A stretch of 43,038 bases of DNA, taken from an uncultured Pedobacter sp. GTDB lineage: Bacteria; Bacteroidota; Bacteroidia; Sphingobacteriales; Sphingobacteriaceae. The stretch spans positions 1 to 43,038 of the forward strand of contig CALLKE010000139.1 of assembly GCA_938008555.1 (NCBI GenBank). The letters are read 5' to 3'. A program made the position numbers and the translations under genes. This document shows positions 26,627-35,664 of the stretch, one piece after another. How positions within the stretch are numbered: position 1 is the first letter of the stretch; each line of letters starts with the position of its first letter. The notes below the pieces were generated by a model that ran no database searches, was not told where the DNA came from, and saw nothing but the letters and a program-made list of their open reading frames with translations.

Positions 26627-27751
26627 TTATAGGTTGCCTCTAGCGTCTTGCTCTCGTTCTAAGGCTTCAAAAAGGGCCTTGAAATTTCCAGCACCAAATG
26701 ATTGGGCACCTTTTCGTTGAATAATTTCAAAGAATAATGTAGGTCGGTCTTCAACAGGCTTGGTAAATATTTGTAGCAGATATCCTTCATCATCACGGTC
26801 GACCAGAATACCCAGGTTTTTGAGGGGCTCAATATCTTCGTCTATTTTACCCACTCGTGTTTCTAGCGTATCATAATAGGTGCTCGGTATTTTTAAAAAT
26901 TCTACTCCACGAGCTTGGAGTTTGGTGACTGTATCGACAATATTATTGGTAGCAATAGCAATATGCTGAACACCCTCGTCTCTATAAAAATCTAAATATT
27001 CTTCAATTTGTGATTTCTTCTTGCCTTCTGCCGGTTCATTGATTGGAAACTTGACATAACCATTTCCATTGCTCATGACTTTGCTCATTAAGGCAGAGTA
27101 TTCAGTAGATATTTGTTTATCATCGAAAGTCAATATGTTCCGGAAACCCATCACATCTTCATAAAATTTAACCCATTTATTCATCTGATTCCAGCCAACA
27201 TTGCCTACACAATGATCGACATGCAATAAGCCAAGTGGCTCTGGATTGTATGTGCTTTCCCATTTCTGATAGCCAGGCATAAATAGTCCAGTATAATCTC
27301 CTCGCTCAATAAATAGATGCACTGTTTCGCCATATGTATAGATACCGCTCATGCGCACCTGACCATGTTCGTCGCGATGTGTTTGAGGTTCTAAATAGCT
27401 TCTTGCCCCACGTGAAATAGTTTGCTCATAGGCATCATATGCATTGTCTACCCAGAGGGCTATTATTTTAACGCCGTCGCCATGTTTTTGGATATGCTGA
27501 GTGATAGGGTGTTCAGGCCGAAGTGGGGTGGTTAAAACGAGTCTGATTTTATTTTGTACGAGTACATACGACGCATATTCTTTTACTCCAGTTTCTGGCC
27601 CAGCATAAGCCAGACTTTGAAAGCCGAAAGCCGTTTTGTAAAAATGTGCTGCTTGTTTTGCGTTTCCTACATATAGCTCGATATAGTCCGTTCCTTTGAG
27701 CGGTAAAAAGTCGGCTGTTTGGGTTTGATTCTCTAGGGTTTGTGTTTTCAT
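26627..27751 (-). CDS. hpd: 4-hydroxyphenylpyruvate dioxygenase
   Basis: HPPD converts 4-hydroxyphenylpyruvate to homogentisate, the second step of tyrosine breakdown. The frame is open up to a TTG at 27784; the ATG at 27751 (MKTQTLENQTQT, 374 residues) is the best start. The protein has two vicinal-oxygen-chelate halves: KGTDYIELYVGNAKQAAHFYKTAFGF at the start and LLHVDHCVGNVGWNQMNKWVKFYEDVMGF in the middle. The iron ligands are visible: the His in HVDHCVG, the His in VQHIAIATNNI and the Glu in LFFEIIQRKG. It lies 104 bp downstream of homogentisate dioxygenase (stop to chosen ATG) and is probably cotranscribed with it. Confidence 0.97.
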   Translation of the reverse strand: MKTQTLENQTQTADFLPLKGTDYIELYVGNAKQAAHFYKTAFGFQSLAYAGPETGVKEYASYVLVQNKIRLVLTTPLRPEHPITQHIQKHGDGVKIIALWVDNAYDAYEQTISRGARSYLEPQTHRDEHGQVRMSGIYTYGETVHLFIERGDYTGLFMPGYQKWESTYNPEPLGLLHVDHCVGNVGWNQMNKWVKFYEDVMGFRNILTFDDKQISTEYSALMSKVMSNGNGYVKFPINEPAEGKKKSQIEEYLDFYRDEGVQHIAIATNNIVDTVTKLQARGVEFLKIPSTYYDTLETRVGKIDEDIEPLKNLGILVDRDDEGYLLQIFTKPVEDRPTLFFEIIQRKGAQSFGAGNFKALFEALEREQDARGNL

Positions 27752-27855
27752 AGTTTTTAACTGAATCATATTGAATCTTGTCAATTTTTTATAAGATGGA
27801 TTATAAAACTTCTGTTAATCTAAAAATCAAGTAAATCTTAATTCAGGCATAACGA

Positions 27856-29022
27856 TCATTCAATATTTTCCTGCCAGCTTTTGTGATAATTCTCGTCTTC
27901 TATTTTGATTGCATCTTCTGTAAGCATGAGCGGGCGGAAGGGATCAATCATCACAGCTAGTTCCTCGGTGCGTTCTTTGCCAATTGATTTTTCCACTGTG
28001 CCTGGATGTGGTCCATGTGGAATGCCCCCAGGATGAAGGGTGATTTGGCCTTTTACCACACTTTTTCGGCTCATGAAATCCCCGTCTACATAGTAGAGTA
28101 CCTCGTCACTATCTACATTGCTGTGATTGTAAGGAGCTGGAATAGAAAGTGGATGATAATCGTATTTGCGAGGAACAAATGAACAAATGACAAAATTATG
28201 TCCTTCAAAAGTTTGATGTACGGGTGGGGGTTGATGCACACGTCCTGTAATGGGCTCAAAATCATGAATCGAAAATGCCCATGGATAATGAAACCCATCC
28301 CATCCAATAAAATCAAAAGGATGTGTGCCATACACATAGGGATAAATCAAACCTTGTTTTTTGATTAATATCTTGAAATCTCCAAATTGGTCGTTTGTAT
28401 TCAGATCGGTAGGACGCTTGATGTCACGCTCACAGAAAGGAGAATGCTCCATTAATTGCCCCCATTCGTTTCGATAGCGTTTTGGAGTGCGTATGGGACT
28501 AAAGCTTTCTACTATAAATAAACGATTATCGGTTGTGTCGAATTCCATTTGGTAAATGGTCCCACGTGGGATGACTAAGTAATCACCATATTCGAAACGT
28601 ATTTGACCATAACCTGTTCTTAATGCTCCTGTTCCTTGATGAATAAAAATGACTTCATCAGCCTGACTGTTTTTATAAAAATAATCCTTCATCGAATGGC
28701 GTGGAGCAGCTAATGAGATATGTAAATCATTATTTACCAGTATAGGCTTTCTACTCTCCAAATAATCATTCTCGGGTTCAATCTTAAAGCCAATCAAACT
28801 AGTATGACGCAGATGTTTTTCACGAGCTATCTTGGGTTCAACGGAATAGGGCTTTCCGAGTTCTTTTACAATCGTTGGAGGATGAGCATGATAAACGAGG
28901 GAATATAGGCTAGAAAAACCTTCCGTAGAGACCAGCTCCTCAGCGTACAAATTGCCATCAGCTTTGCGAAAAACAGTATGTCGTTTATGTGGAATAACCC
29001 CTAAAGTGTGATAAATAGGCAT
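27856..29022 (-). CDS. hmgA: Homogentisate 1,2-dioxygenase
   Basis: The enzyme opens the ring of homogentisate to maleylacetoacetate, the next step after HPPD. The 388-residue length is that of the shorter bacterial forms. Typical blocks are GVIPHKRHTVFRK, EVIFIHQGTGALRTGYGQIRFEYGDYLVIPRGTIYQ (cupin), PFDFIGWDGFHYPWAFSIHDFEPITGRVHQPPPVHQTFEG with the His/Glu pocket, and LHPGGIPHGPHPGTVEKSIG with iron-ligand His. The later steps (maleylacetoacetate isomerase, fumarylacetoacetase) are not in the window. It is the first gene of the tyrosine/tryptophan catabolism run; its promoter must lie in 29023-29311. Confidence 0.96.
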   Translation of the reverse strand: MPIYHTLGVIPHKRHTVFRKADGNLYAEELVSTEGFSSLYSLVYHAHPPTIVKELGKPYSVEPKIAREKHLRHTSLIGFKIEPENDYLESRKPILVNNDLHISLAAPRHSMKDYFYKNSQADEVIFIHQGTGALRTGYGQIRFEYGDYLVIPRGTIYQMEFDTTDNRLFIVESFSPIRTPKRYRNEWGQLMEHSPFCERDIKRPTDLNTNDQFGDFKILIKKQGLIYPYVYGTHPFDFIGWDGFHYPWAFSIHDFEPITGRVHQPPPVHQTFEGHNFVICSFVPRKYDYHPLSIPAPYNHSNVDSDEVLYYVDGDFMSRKSVVKGQITLHPGGIPHGPHPGTVEKSIGKERTEELAVMIDPFRPLMLTEDAIKIEDENYHKSWQENIE

Positions 29023-29411
29023 ATCATTAAATTAAAATTGATCAGACTATATGAAATAACCCAATGGGTCAATTATATGATGGACGATGTATTGGGTAGA
29101 GCTCGTGAAAAATATAAAGGATATTGAACAAAAGCTAATTTATAAAGTAAGGTAGAGTGAAACTCGACCAGTATATTCTTGGCATTTTGCTTTTGCTGCT
29201 TGATAATGATCTTCATGGATGTCACAATAATAGGTGTTTGATCTTGTTGGTACAAGAAATAAATTGATACGCCATTATTAAATTGATTTAATATGGCATC
29301 GGGCTAGTGTGTAATAAAATAGGGGTTAACATCAATTTTAAAATTGATGTTAACCCCTATTTTATTATGTTCAAAAAGAAATAGTAGATGAAGGTGGCTT
29401 ATCGACTGTTT
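29023..29411. other. 389-bp intergenic region between hmgA and degP
   Basis: The region holds the start side of hmgA and the end of degP, with a 56-bp perfect palindrome at 29312-29367. No coding sequence with a family match was found here; a 60-codon minus-strand frame at 29073-29255 has no recognisable features. Confidence 0.6.
29312..29367. terminator. 56-bp perfect palindrome, probable degP terminator
   Basis: The left arm (29312-29339, starting taataaaataggggttaac) and the right arm (29340-29367) are exact reverse complements, 28 bp each, with no spacer. As RNA it folds into a stem of about 26 bp. It lies 44 bp after the degP stop and is A/T-rich at its outer ends, so it can work as a terminator on either strand, for example to stop degP transcription from entering hmgA. 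The length and perfection are unusual for a plain terminator. Confidence 0.7.
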
Positions 29412-30917
29412 TTAGCGAATAGGAAAACTCATAGTTAGTCGAGAGCCGTCGGATGTGATACCGCTGATTCGGATCATATTATTGCTAGAAGCATCTAATG
29501 CATCATCAATATCTTCTACGCTATTTACCTCTTTCCCATTGATGTTTGTAATGATGAGTCCTTTAGGCACATTATATTGTTCAAATAATCCACCATTTCG
29601 AACCTCTGCAAGCTGAATTCCTGCGTTGATCCCAAATTTCTTTTTGGCCGTGTTACTCAAAGGTGCAAAACTTGCTCCCAGCTTATTGAAAACTTCAGCT
29701 GAGGACTGATTGCCATTCTTGGCTATTTTTACGGATTCTTCGCCTTTTAATGTGACATTGGTACTTCTTTCTTTTCCTCCACGAAGATATGACAACTCTA
29801 TTTTGTCACCTGGGCGGAGGCGGCCAACGCGTTCCTGCAAATCGGAAGATGAAGAAATACGGTTCCCATCTACTTTAATAATAATATCTCCCTTTTTTAA
29901 GCCAGCAGATTCAGCAGCACCACCTGACATGATTTGATCGACATATAACCCATTGATCTCATCAACACCTAATTGTTTGGCAACATCTGAATCTAACTCT
30001 CTAAAGCTTACACCAATATATCCGCGTTTTACCAAACCAAATTTCATAAAATCGTCTAGAATTTTCTTGGCCAGATTAATTGGAATTGCAAAGCCATATC
30101 CTTCGTAACTTCCACTTTGTGATGCAATGGCGGCATTGATGCCGATGAGTTCGCCTCGTGTATTGACCAGGGCTCCGCCGCTATTTCCTCTGTTGATCGC
30201 AGCGTCTGTTTGAATAAATGATTCGATTGCTGTACGGACTTGTGATTCACCATTTGATCTAGAGTTTTTGTTCTGATCTAGAATGCCAATTTGACGTCCC
30301 TTGGCACTGATGATGCCCGCAGTGACGGTTGTATTTAATGCAAAAGGATATCCCACAGCTAGAACCCATTCTCCAACACGTGTATCATCTGAGTTTCCAA
30401 GCTTCACGATAGGAAATCCTTTTCCTTGAATTTTGACCAAAGCAAGATCGGTGTTGGCATCCTTGCCAATTACTTTTGCTAGGAACGAGCGTTTGTCAGG
30501 TAAAATAACTTCTATTTTGTCAGCATTTTCTACGACGTGATTATTGGTTACAATGTAACCGTCGTCCGAAATAATGACACCTGATCCAGAAGCCATCACT
30601 GGGCTGAGTTGGCGTCGTCTGCCACCAAAAAACTCCTCAAACATTCCATCAAAAGGATCTCTTTCTGTGTTATTTGAACTAGTATAGGTGGTTTTGATAT
30701 GTACTACTGCAGGAGTCACAGCTGCAGCTGCTTGAGTAAAATCTAAATCACCTGTAGACGAGGCTATTGATTGATGTGGGTTATTTGTAAAGTAGATCTT
30801 TTGCTTGTCTTCCAAAGATAAATTATTGTGTTGTTTGGTTTCTATGAGTTTATACGCGCCTATGGCTACTGCACCCCCAATACATGCAGTGAGAAAAGTG
30901 ATACTTATCTTTTTCAT
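29412..30917 (-). CDS. degP: Periplasmic serine protease DegP/HtrA
   Basis: The protein degrades or chaperones misfolded envelope proteins. The ATG at 30917 (MKKISITFLTACIGGAVAIGAYKL, 501 residues) starts at the N-terminal membrane/signal segment; longer upstream frames are not needed. The trypsin-like catalytic triad is H127 (VTNNHVVENAD), D157 (DANTDLALVKI) and S246 (INRGNSGGALVN). Two PDZ domains follow: RGYIGVSFRELDSDVAKQLGVDEINGLYVDQIM and, after an inter-PDZ linker, KFGINAGIQLAEV...VPKGLIITNINGKEVNS. The Q-linker near residues 85-105 is rich in Phe, Arg and Gly (FFGGRRRQ). A well-formed Bacteroidota promoter lies directly upstream. The family is normally stress-induced, but no extra operator is visible. 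Confidence 0.96.
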   Translation of the reverse strand: MKKISITFLTACIGGAVAIGAYKLIETKQHNNLSLEDKQKIYFTNNPHQSIASSTGDLDFTQAAAAVTPAVVHIKTTYTSSNNTERDPFDGMFEEFFGGRRRQLSPVMASGSGVIISDDGYIVTNNHVVENADKIEVILPDKRSFLAKVIGKDANTDLALVKIQGKGFPIVKLGNSDDTRVGEWVLAVGYPFALNTTVTAGIISAKGRQIGILDQNKNSRSNGESQVRTAIESFIQTDAAINRGNSGGALVNTRGELIGINAAIASQSGSYEGYGFAIPINLAKKILDDFMKFGLVKRGYIGVSFRELDSDVAKQLGVDEINGLYVDQIMSGGAAESAGLKKGDIIIKVDGNRISSSSDLQERVGRLRPGDKIELSYLRGGKERSTNVTLKGEESVKIAKNGNQSSAEVFNKLGASFAPLSNTAKKKFGINAGIQLAEVRNGGLFEQYNVPKGLIITNINGKEVNSVEDIDDALDASSNNMIRISGITSDGSRLTMSFPIR

Positions 30918-30943
30918 ATGTTTATATTTTATTGTCAATAAAT

Positions 30944-30974
30944 CAAAAATAATACCATTCATATGATTTGCCAA
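30944..30974 (-). promoter_or_regulatory. degP promoter, TTG-N20-TATTTTTG
   Basis: On the minus strand TTG (30974-30972) is followed after 20 bp by TATTTTTG (30951-30944), matching the Bacteroidota consensus TTG-N19-21-TAnnTTTG. The -7 element lies 26 bp before the ATG at 30917, giving a short leader. This supports the shorter start of degP, since the longer frame (from 30974) would begin inside the promoter. It is the best promoter seen in the window. Confidence 0.6.
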
Positions 30975-31180
30975 TTAATTGGATATAATGACCATGTTAA
31001 AAAATGTTAAATTGTACATTTGGTGACTCTATGATTTTTTATAAAGATGAGCTTAGATTGTGCTGCTAGCATTCTTGAGCATATTATCCTGAAAGATCAT
31101 AAACAGAGCCAAGTTAGGCTTCATTTGGTTTTAGCTAATCCGTAGAAAGTTTTATAAGCAGTTTTGTAGTACAAATAACC

Positions 31181-31972
31181 ATGAAATTATATTTTCTCAA
31201 GTATGAGGGTGCCGGAAATGATTTTATAATGGTTGATAACCGAACCCAGGCAATTGATCATCAACAGCAAAAACTGATTAGTAGATTATGTGATAGGCAT
31301 TTTGGTATTGGTGCTGATGGCATTATCTTTTTGCAAAATAAGGCGGACTTTGATTTTGAAATGGTTTATTATAATGCAGATGGGAAGCCAAGTAGTATGT
31401 GCGGAAATGGAGGAAGATGCATTGTCGCTTTTGCAAAAAGACTGGGAGTTATCGACCGCCAAACTACCTTTTGGGCGATGGATGGATCACATGAGGCTAC
31501 TATTTCAGAGAAAGGCGACCATGTGAGTTTACAGATGATCGATGTTCATGACGTCAAAGTTGAGGGAGATCACTATATATTGAACACGGGCTCACCTCAC
31601 TATGTTGTTCGTGCTAACGATTTAGTGCATCAAGATGTGTATGCAGCTGGCAAAGCGATTCGGGATAGTCCAGCATATACTTCAGATGGAATCAATGTTA
31701 ATTTTGTAGAAGATATGGGTGCGCACTACTTCGTCAGAACATACGAACGTGGCGTGGAAGATGAAACCCATGCATGTGGAACTGGTGTGACAGCTGTGGC
31801 GATGGTAATGGCCATGGAGAAGCAGCAAAGAGGCTTGATTGATACGCATATTTGCACTTTGGGTGGTGAATTAGACGTGTGTTTTCAATATGATGGTCAT
31901 TCCTTTACAAACGTATCTTTAAAAGGTCCAGCAACTTTTGTATTTGAAGGAGCAGTTGATATACTGTTCTAA
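31181..31972 (+). CDS. dapF: Diaminopimelate epimerase
   Basis: DapF interconverts LL- and meso-diaminopimelate for lysine and peptidoglycan. The 263-residue protein has the substrate-binding YEGAGNDFIMVDNR, the first active-site Cys in SSMCGNGGRC (C74), and the second in ETHACGTGVTAVAM (C199), which together form the two-base catalytic pair. GSPHYVV is also conserved. It is divergent from degP, with 263 bp between starts. No clear -7 motif was found in front of dapF. No other lysine gene is next to it. Confidence 0.97.
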   Translation: MKLYFLKYEGAGNDFIMVDNRTQAIDHQQQKLISRLCDRHFGIGADGIIFLQNKADFDFEMVYYNADGKPSSMCGNGGRCIVAFAKRLGVIDRQTTFWAMDGSHEATISEKGDHVSLQMIDVHDVKVEGDHYILNTGSPHYVVRANDLVHQDVYAAGKAIRDSPAYTSDGINVNFVEDMGAHYFVRTYERGVEDETHACGTGVTAVAMVMAMEKQQRGLIDTHICTLGGELDVCFQYDGHSFTNVSLKGPATFVFEGAVDILF

Positions 31973-32152
31973 TTGATAAATAGAAATCATCGTATCTTTT
32001 TCAATTCTCGTAAGTTTTGGGAGGTGCACCATCTTATCCCAGTATTCTCAAATTTGCTTCTTTAGCTCCTCTTTTTCTAAAATGCAATTTTATTCTTACG
32101 TTTATAAAGTCGTTAAAATAAAATTTGAATTCAAGTTTGCTGCTTTCTACCT

Positions 32153-35050
32153 ATGTTACGAGTTGATAGTAATAAGCCTTTTAAAATTGTTTATTCTATA
32201 TGCAAACATGCATTTCTAGGGTATCTGATAGAGCCGCATGTAGTACAACTCAATGCAGATGGAAATTTTTCCCTGACCCATCAACGGCTTTTTACTACAA
32301 CAGCAAGAGAGTTTGATAAAGTACTGGACGTTGTTGATTATAAGCTTATCACCATTTTGGAAGAAATTGAGCAGAGTAATTTGATCAAACAATTGTATAA
32401 AAAAACGGTTCGCCCACTGAAATTTTTCAGCTCCATATTTGACGAGAAGCTATACGAACAATATCGACCAAAAATTGAAGAGAGGCTGGTGGAAGCACTT
32501 CAGTTGTTGGAAAATAAAGAATTGTATTTGATGAACAAGGAAGGTTGGCCAGTTGGACGTAGGCTACATCTTGCTTCCGAACCTACAACCATATTGTTTC
32601 ATTTTCGTAGAAATGAAACGGAAACAAGGTACTTTCCTACATTAAAATACAATGGAATGCGTATCGAGTTCATGTTTAAGAATGCGCAGCTATTTTGTAA
32701 CCAACCTGCTTGGTTACTTTTAGATGATGTGCTTTACTATTTTAAAGAAGATGTGGAAGGTAAAAAGCTACAACCTTTTCTGAACAAGCGATTTATTTCT
32801 ATTCCAACTTCGGCAGAAGAGGCTTATTTCGAACGATTCGTAGCACCATTGATTGAAAAGCATGCCGTATACGCGGAGGGTTTTGAAATCCGAACACAGG
32901 AATTTGATGGGAGACCTATTCTGAAAGTACTATATGCTGAAAGTGGCATGTCGCGATTATCATTGTCTTTCCGTTATGGTCATTATGTTTTTCCTGCCGG
33001 AAGAGGCAAACGAGTAACTGTCCGCACTGAAAAAAATGGGAATGAATATATTTTTCATCGGGTCAAATGTTCGCTAGTATGGGAAAAAAATAAATTGAAT
33101 GAACTGCTGGCAATGGGGCTTAAAGTGGATGGTGCCCTTTTTTCTTACTTAGAAGTTCAACATACGAGTACAGTGCTGGGCAATCTAACTTTTGATGCAA
33201 TCGATTGGTTGAATGAGCATCATGAGGAGCTACTTAGAAAAGGTTTTGTTTTGGACCAGTCTGATGGTGAAAAACGCTTTCTATTCGGCACCAGCAAAAT
33301 AGATCTCGAAATCAAAGAAAATAATGATTGGTTTGACATTCATGCCATTGTTTATTTTGGGCCTTATCAAATCCCATTTGTTGAACTAAAAAATCACATC
33401 CTCAATAAAATACGGGAGTTTAAATTACCATCAGGTGAAATTGCCATTATTCCAGAGAAGTGGTTTTCTCAATTTGGTAATCTCTTGCATTTTGCAGAAG
33501 GACGAGGAGCATTAAAATTAAAAAGGCACCATGTAGGTCTTGTTCATGATCTTCAACATAGTGAATGTGCGAGTATTCGTATGGATCGGAAGCTACAGCA
33601 GTTGGTTGATTTCGAGAAGATCGAAGAGGTAAATATTCCAATGTCTTTTAATGGAACGTTACGACCCTACCAAAAAGCAGGGTATAATTGGTTTCATTTT
33701 TTGCGACAATATAATTTGGGAGGTTGTCTAGCTGATGACATGGGCTTAGGAAAAACAATTCAGACGCTTGCCCTGCTTCAGAAAATCAAGGAAGAAAACA
33801 ATGTATTAGGTATTCAAAGCACATCACTTATTGTGATGCCTACTTCACTCATTTATAATTGGCAAAATGAGGCCGCTAAGTTTGCACCTCAGTTGAAGAT
33901 TTTGGTACATATAGGTGGCCGAAGAAATAAGGGTAGTACCTGTTTTGCCGATTATGATGTTGTTTTTACTACCTATGGTGTCGTTCGTGTGGATGTGAAG
34001 CTTCTCGAGTCTAATTATTTTGATTACATCATCCTTGATGAAAGCCAGAATATTAAGAATGCAGCATCAAAGGCTTTTAAATCTGTTAAGATGCTCAAAT
34101 CAAAATATAAGTTGATATTGAGCGGTACTCCTGTAGAGAACTCAGTCAATGATTTGTGGACACAGATGTCATTCACTAATCCTGGATTGCTGGGCAGTCA
34201 GACTTTTTTTCAAGCAAATTTTGTGACACCTATTGAAAAAAAGAAAGATGAGGAAAAGGCCCAGAAGTTGCAGGCGATTATTAAGCCTTTCATCTTACGT
34301 CGGACCAAAGATCTCGTGGCAACAGAGCTCCCCCCCAAAACGGAGCACTTATTTTATTGTAAAATGAGTAATGATCAGGGCGAGTACTACGAGAAAATCA
34401 AATCGGAATATCGAAATGAGCTTTTAGAGAGCCTGGAGAATGGCACTTTTAATAAATCAAAAGTTCAGTTTTTACAAGGTTTAACCAAGTTAAGACAGAT
34501 TGCAAACCATCCAGAGATGATTGATAAGAGTTATGAGGGAGATTCTGGAAAGTTCGAAAATGTGATCCATACACTTGAAAATGTGTTGTCTAGAGGGCAT
34601 CGAGCTCTGGTATTTTCACAGTTTGTAAAGCAGCTAGATATTTATCGGAGGTATTTTGATGCAGAACACATTCCATATGTTTATTTGGATGGAGCAACAA
34701 AGAACCGGGGCGATGTGGTAAGAGAATTTCAGGAAAAGGAAGACATACAGCTATTTTTAATTTCGATTAAAGCGGGTGGGGTAGGACTTAATATAGCAGA
34801 GGCCGATTATGTTTTTATCCTTGATCCTTGGTGGAATCCTGCAGTGGAGCAGCAGGCCATTGATCGTACACATCGTATTGGGCAAACTAAAAATGTGTTC
34901 ATCTATAAGTTCATTACCAAGGATACAGTAGAAGAAAAGATACTGGCGCTGCAAAATCGCAAACGAAGTGTAGCCGAATCGCTTATTGTAACTGAAGAAA
35001 GTTTTACGAAATCATTATCCGCACAAGACATTCGGGATATTCTGAATTAG
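32153..35050 (+). CDS. SNF2-family DEAD/DEAH box ATPase (helicase-like)
   Basis: The 965-residue protein has a long N-terminal region (residues 1-~500) with no recognised domain, then a SNF2 motor: TLRPYQKAGYNWFHFLRQYNLGG, motif I ADDMGLGKT (about 527-535), motif II LDESQ (about 627-631), motif III LSGTPVENSVNDLW, then the second RecA lobe with LVFSQFVKQLDIYRRYF, LFLISIKAGGVGLNIAEADYVFILDPWWNPAVEQQAIDRTHRIGQTKNVFIYKF. This is a bacterial RapA/SNF2-like group common in Bacteroidota that remodels protein-DNA complexes; the target is unknown. No zinc-binding SWIM motif was seen. A C7 tract lies in the coding region at 34329-34335 (LPPK). It is convergent with the Fic remnant, whose frame overlaps its end by 4 bp. 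Confidence 0.93.
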   Translation: MLRVDSNKPFKIVYSICKHAFLGYLIEPHVVQLNADGNFSLTHQRLFTTTAREFDKVLDVVDYKLITILEEIEQSNLIKQLYKKTVRPLKFFSSIFDEKLYEQYRPKIEERLVEALQLLENKELYLMNKEGWPVGRRLHLASEPTTILFHFRRNETETRYFPTLKYNGMRIEFMFKNAQLFCNQPAWLLLDDVLYYFKEDVEGKKLQPFLNKRFISIPTSAEEAYFERFVAPLIEKHAVYAEGFEIRTQEFDGRPILKVLYAESGMSRLSLSFRYGHYVFPAGRGKRVTVRTEKNGNEYIFHRVKCSLVWEKNKLNELLAMGLKVDGALFSYLEVQHTSTVLGNLTFDAIDWLNEHHEELLRKGFVLDQSDGEKRFLFGTSKIDLEIKENNDWFDIHAIVYFGPYQIPFVELKNHILNKIREFKLPSGEIAIIPEKWFSQFGNLLHFAEGRGALKLKRHHVGLVHDLQHSECASIRMDRKLQQLVDFEKIEEVNIPMSFNGTLRPYQKAGYNWFHFLRQYNLGGCLADDMGLGKTIQTLALLQKIKEENNVLGIQSTSLIVMPTSLIYNWQNEAAKFAPQLKILVHIGGRRNKGSTCFADYDVVFTTYGVVRVDVKLLESNYFDYIILDESQNIKNAASKAFKSVKMLKSKYKLILSGTPVENSVNDLWTQMSFTNPGLLGSQTFFQANFVTPIEKKKDEEKAQKLQAIIKPFILRRTKDLVATELPPKTEHLFYCKMSNDQGEYYEKIKSEYRNELLESLENGTFNKSKVQFLQGLTKLRQIANHPEMIDKSYEGDSGKFENVIHTLENVLSRGHRALVFSQFVKQLDIYRRYFDAEHIPYVYLDGATKNRGDVVREFQEKEDIQLFLISIKAGGVGLNIAEADYVFILDPWWNPAVEQQAIDRTHRIGQTKNVFIYKFITKDTVEEKILALQNRKRSVAESLIVTEESFTKSLSAQDIRDILN

Positions 35051-35451
35051 TGAGAGGCGAAAAATCTGCTGTGCTCATTTAGCAAGACATATGAAAGACG
35101 CTTATATGAAGGAGCATTTGCATATCGTTGTACCTCTTTAGTAGCAGAAGACATAGATTGATCTGTTAATAATTCTGCCTTAAAAAGTTCATCATCTGTA
35201 GTGATGATATTTTCAATCGCGGAGTTTTCTTTAGCTTCTTGTAGTGTTAGTGTGTTAATTAGAATTTGTTCATTGGGGATGGTTGAAGCTATTCTTTTTA
35301 ACTCTGCTAATCTTTTGTGTGAAATGGCTACTAGCCCTAAAATAGCCTTTGTTTCCAGATCATATTCGAGGGGAAGTGTAGGAATAGAATATGATCTTTT
35401 TTTAAAAAAGTTTTGACATGTAAAGATATCTTGATTTTCTTTACATCTCAA
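35047..35451 (-). pseudogene. Fic family N-terminal domain remnant
   Basis: The frame encodes SIPTLPLEYDLETKAILGLVAISHKRLAELKRIASTIPNEQILINTLTLQEAKENSAIENIITTDDELFKAELL, the hallmark N-terminal helix region (Fic_N, with the DLETK, INxLxLxEAKxSSxIENIxTT pattern) of Fic/DOC proteins. After KEVQRYANA the homology stops and the frame ends within about 20 residues. The catalytic HPFxxGNGR domain is entirely absent. There is no ATG start in frame; only TTG codons and an upstream stop at 35482-35484. Full Fic proteins of this class are 350-400 residues, so this is a fragment of about one third. It is probably inactive. Its 3' end overlaps the SNF2 gene's end. Confidence 0.8.
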
Positions 35452-35487
35452 AGAGCATGTGTAAACATTTTCTGGTTTTCTTTACAT
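35418..35487. repeat. Imperfect duplication upstream of the Fic remnant
   Basis: gattttctttacat (35433-35446) and ggttttctttacat (35474-35487) recur 41 bp apart; on the minus strand the following sequence is also related (ATGTAAAGAAAAyCA, then TTTACA). An inverted copy of tctttacat (atgtaaaga, 35418-35426) lies beside them. It may be a decayed regulatory region or a short tandem duplication. Confidence 0.45.
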
Positions 35488-35619
35488 ATAGTTTGCCGGT
35501 GGTGTTAGAATTAGTTCTGACATACACTCCATGTCTTCAGAATGCAGCGTATGTGTATTAAAATTGCATGTTGGCCAATTCTTTACCCACTTGCTTAACT
35601 CCAATAAATTGACACTCAT
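35482..35619 (-). CDS. Possible 45-residue peptide, unknown
   Basis: An ATG-started frame reads MSVNLLELSKWVKNWPTCNF and ends LILTPPANYM before a TAA. It lies in the same frame as the Fic remnant, separated from it by this stop, so it could be a degraded part of the former locus. I do not recognise it and there is no other support for expression. Confidence 0.15.
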   Translation of the reverse strand: MSVNLLELSKWVKNWPTCNFNTHTLHSEDMECMSELILTPPANYM

Positions 35620-35664
35620 AAGAACAATCAAAGCTTTTGATCAATCGTTGTAACCTTAACTAAA

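Noticed and set aside
29073..29255. Minus-strand 60-codon frame between hmgA and degP
   Set aside because: It has no family match and no start support; the gap is likely regulatory.
34329..34335. C7 tract in the SNF2 gene (others at 24397-24403 and 40976-40982) as a phase-variation switch
   Set aside because: Seven bases is short for slippage and about the number expected by chance in 43 kb; the SNF2 frame is intact.
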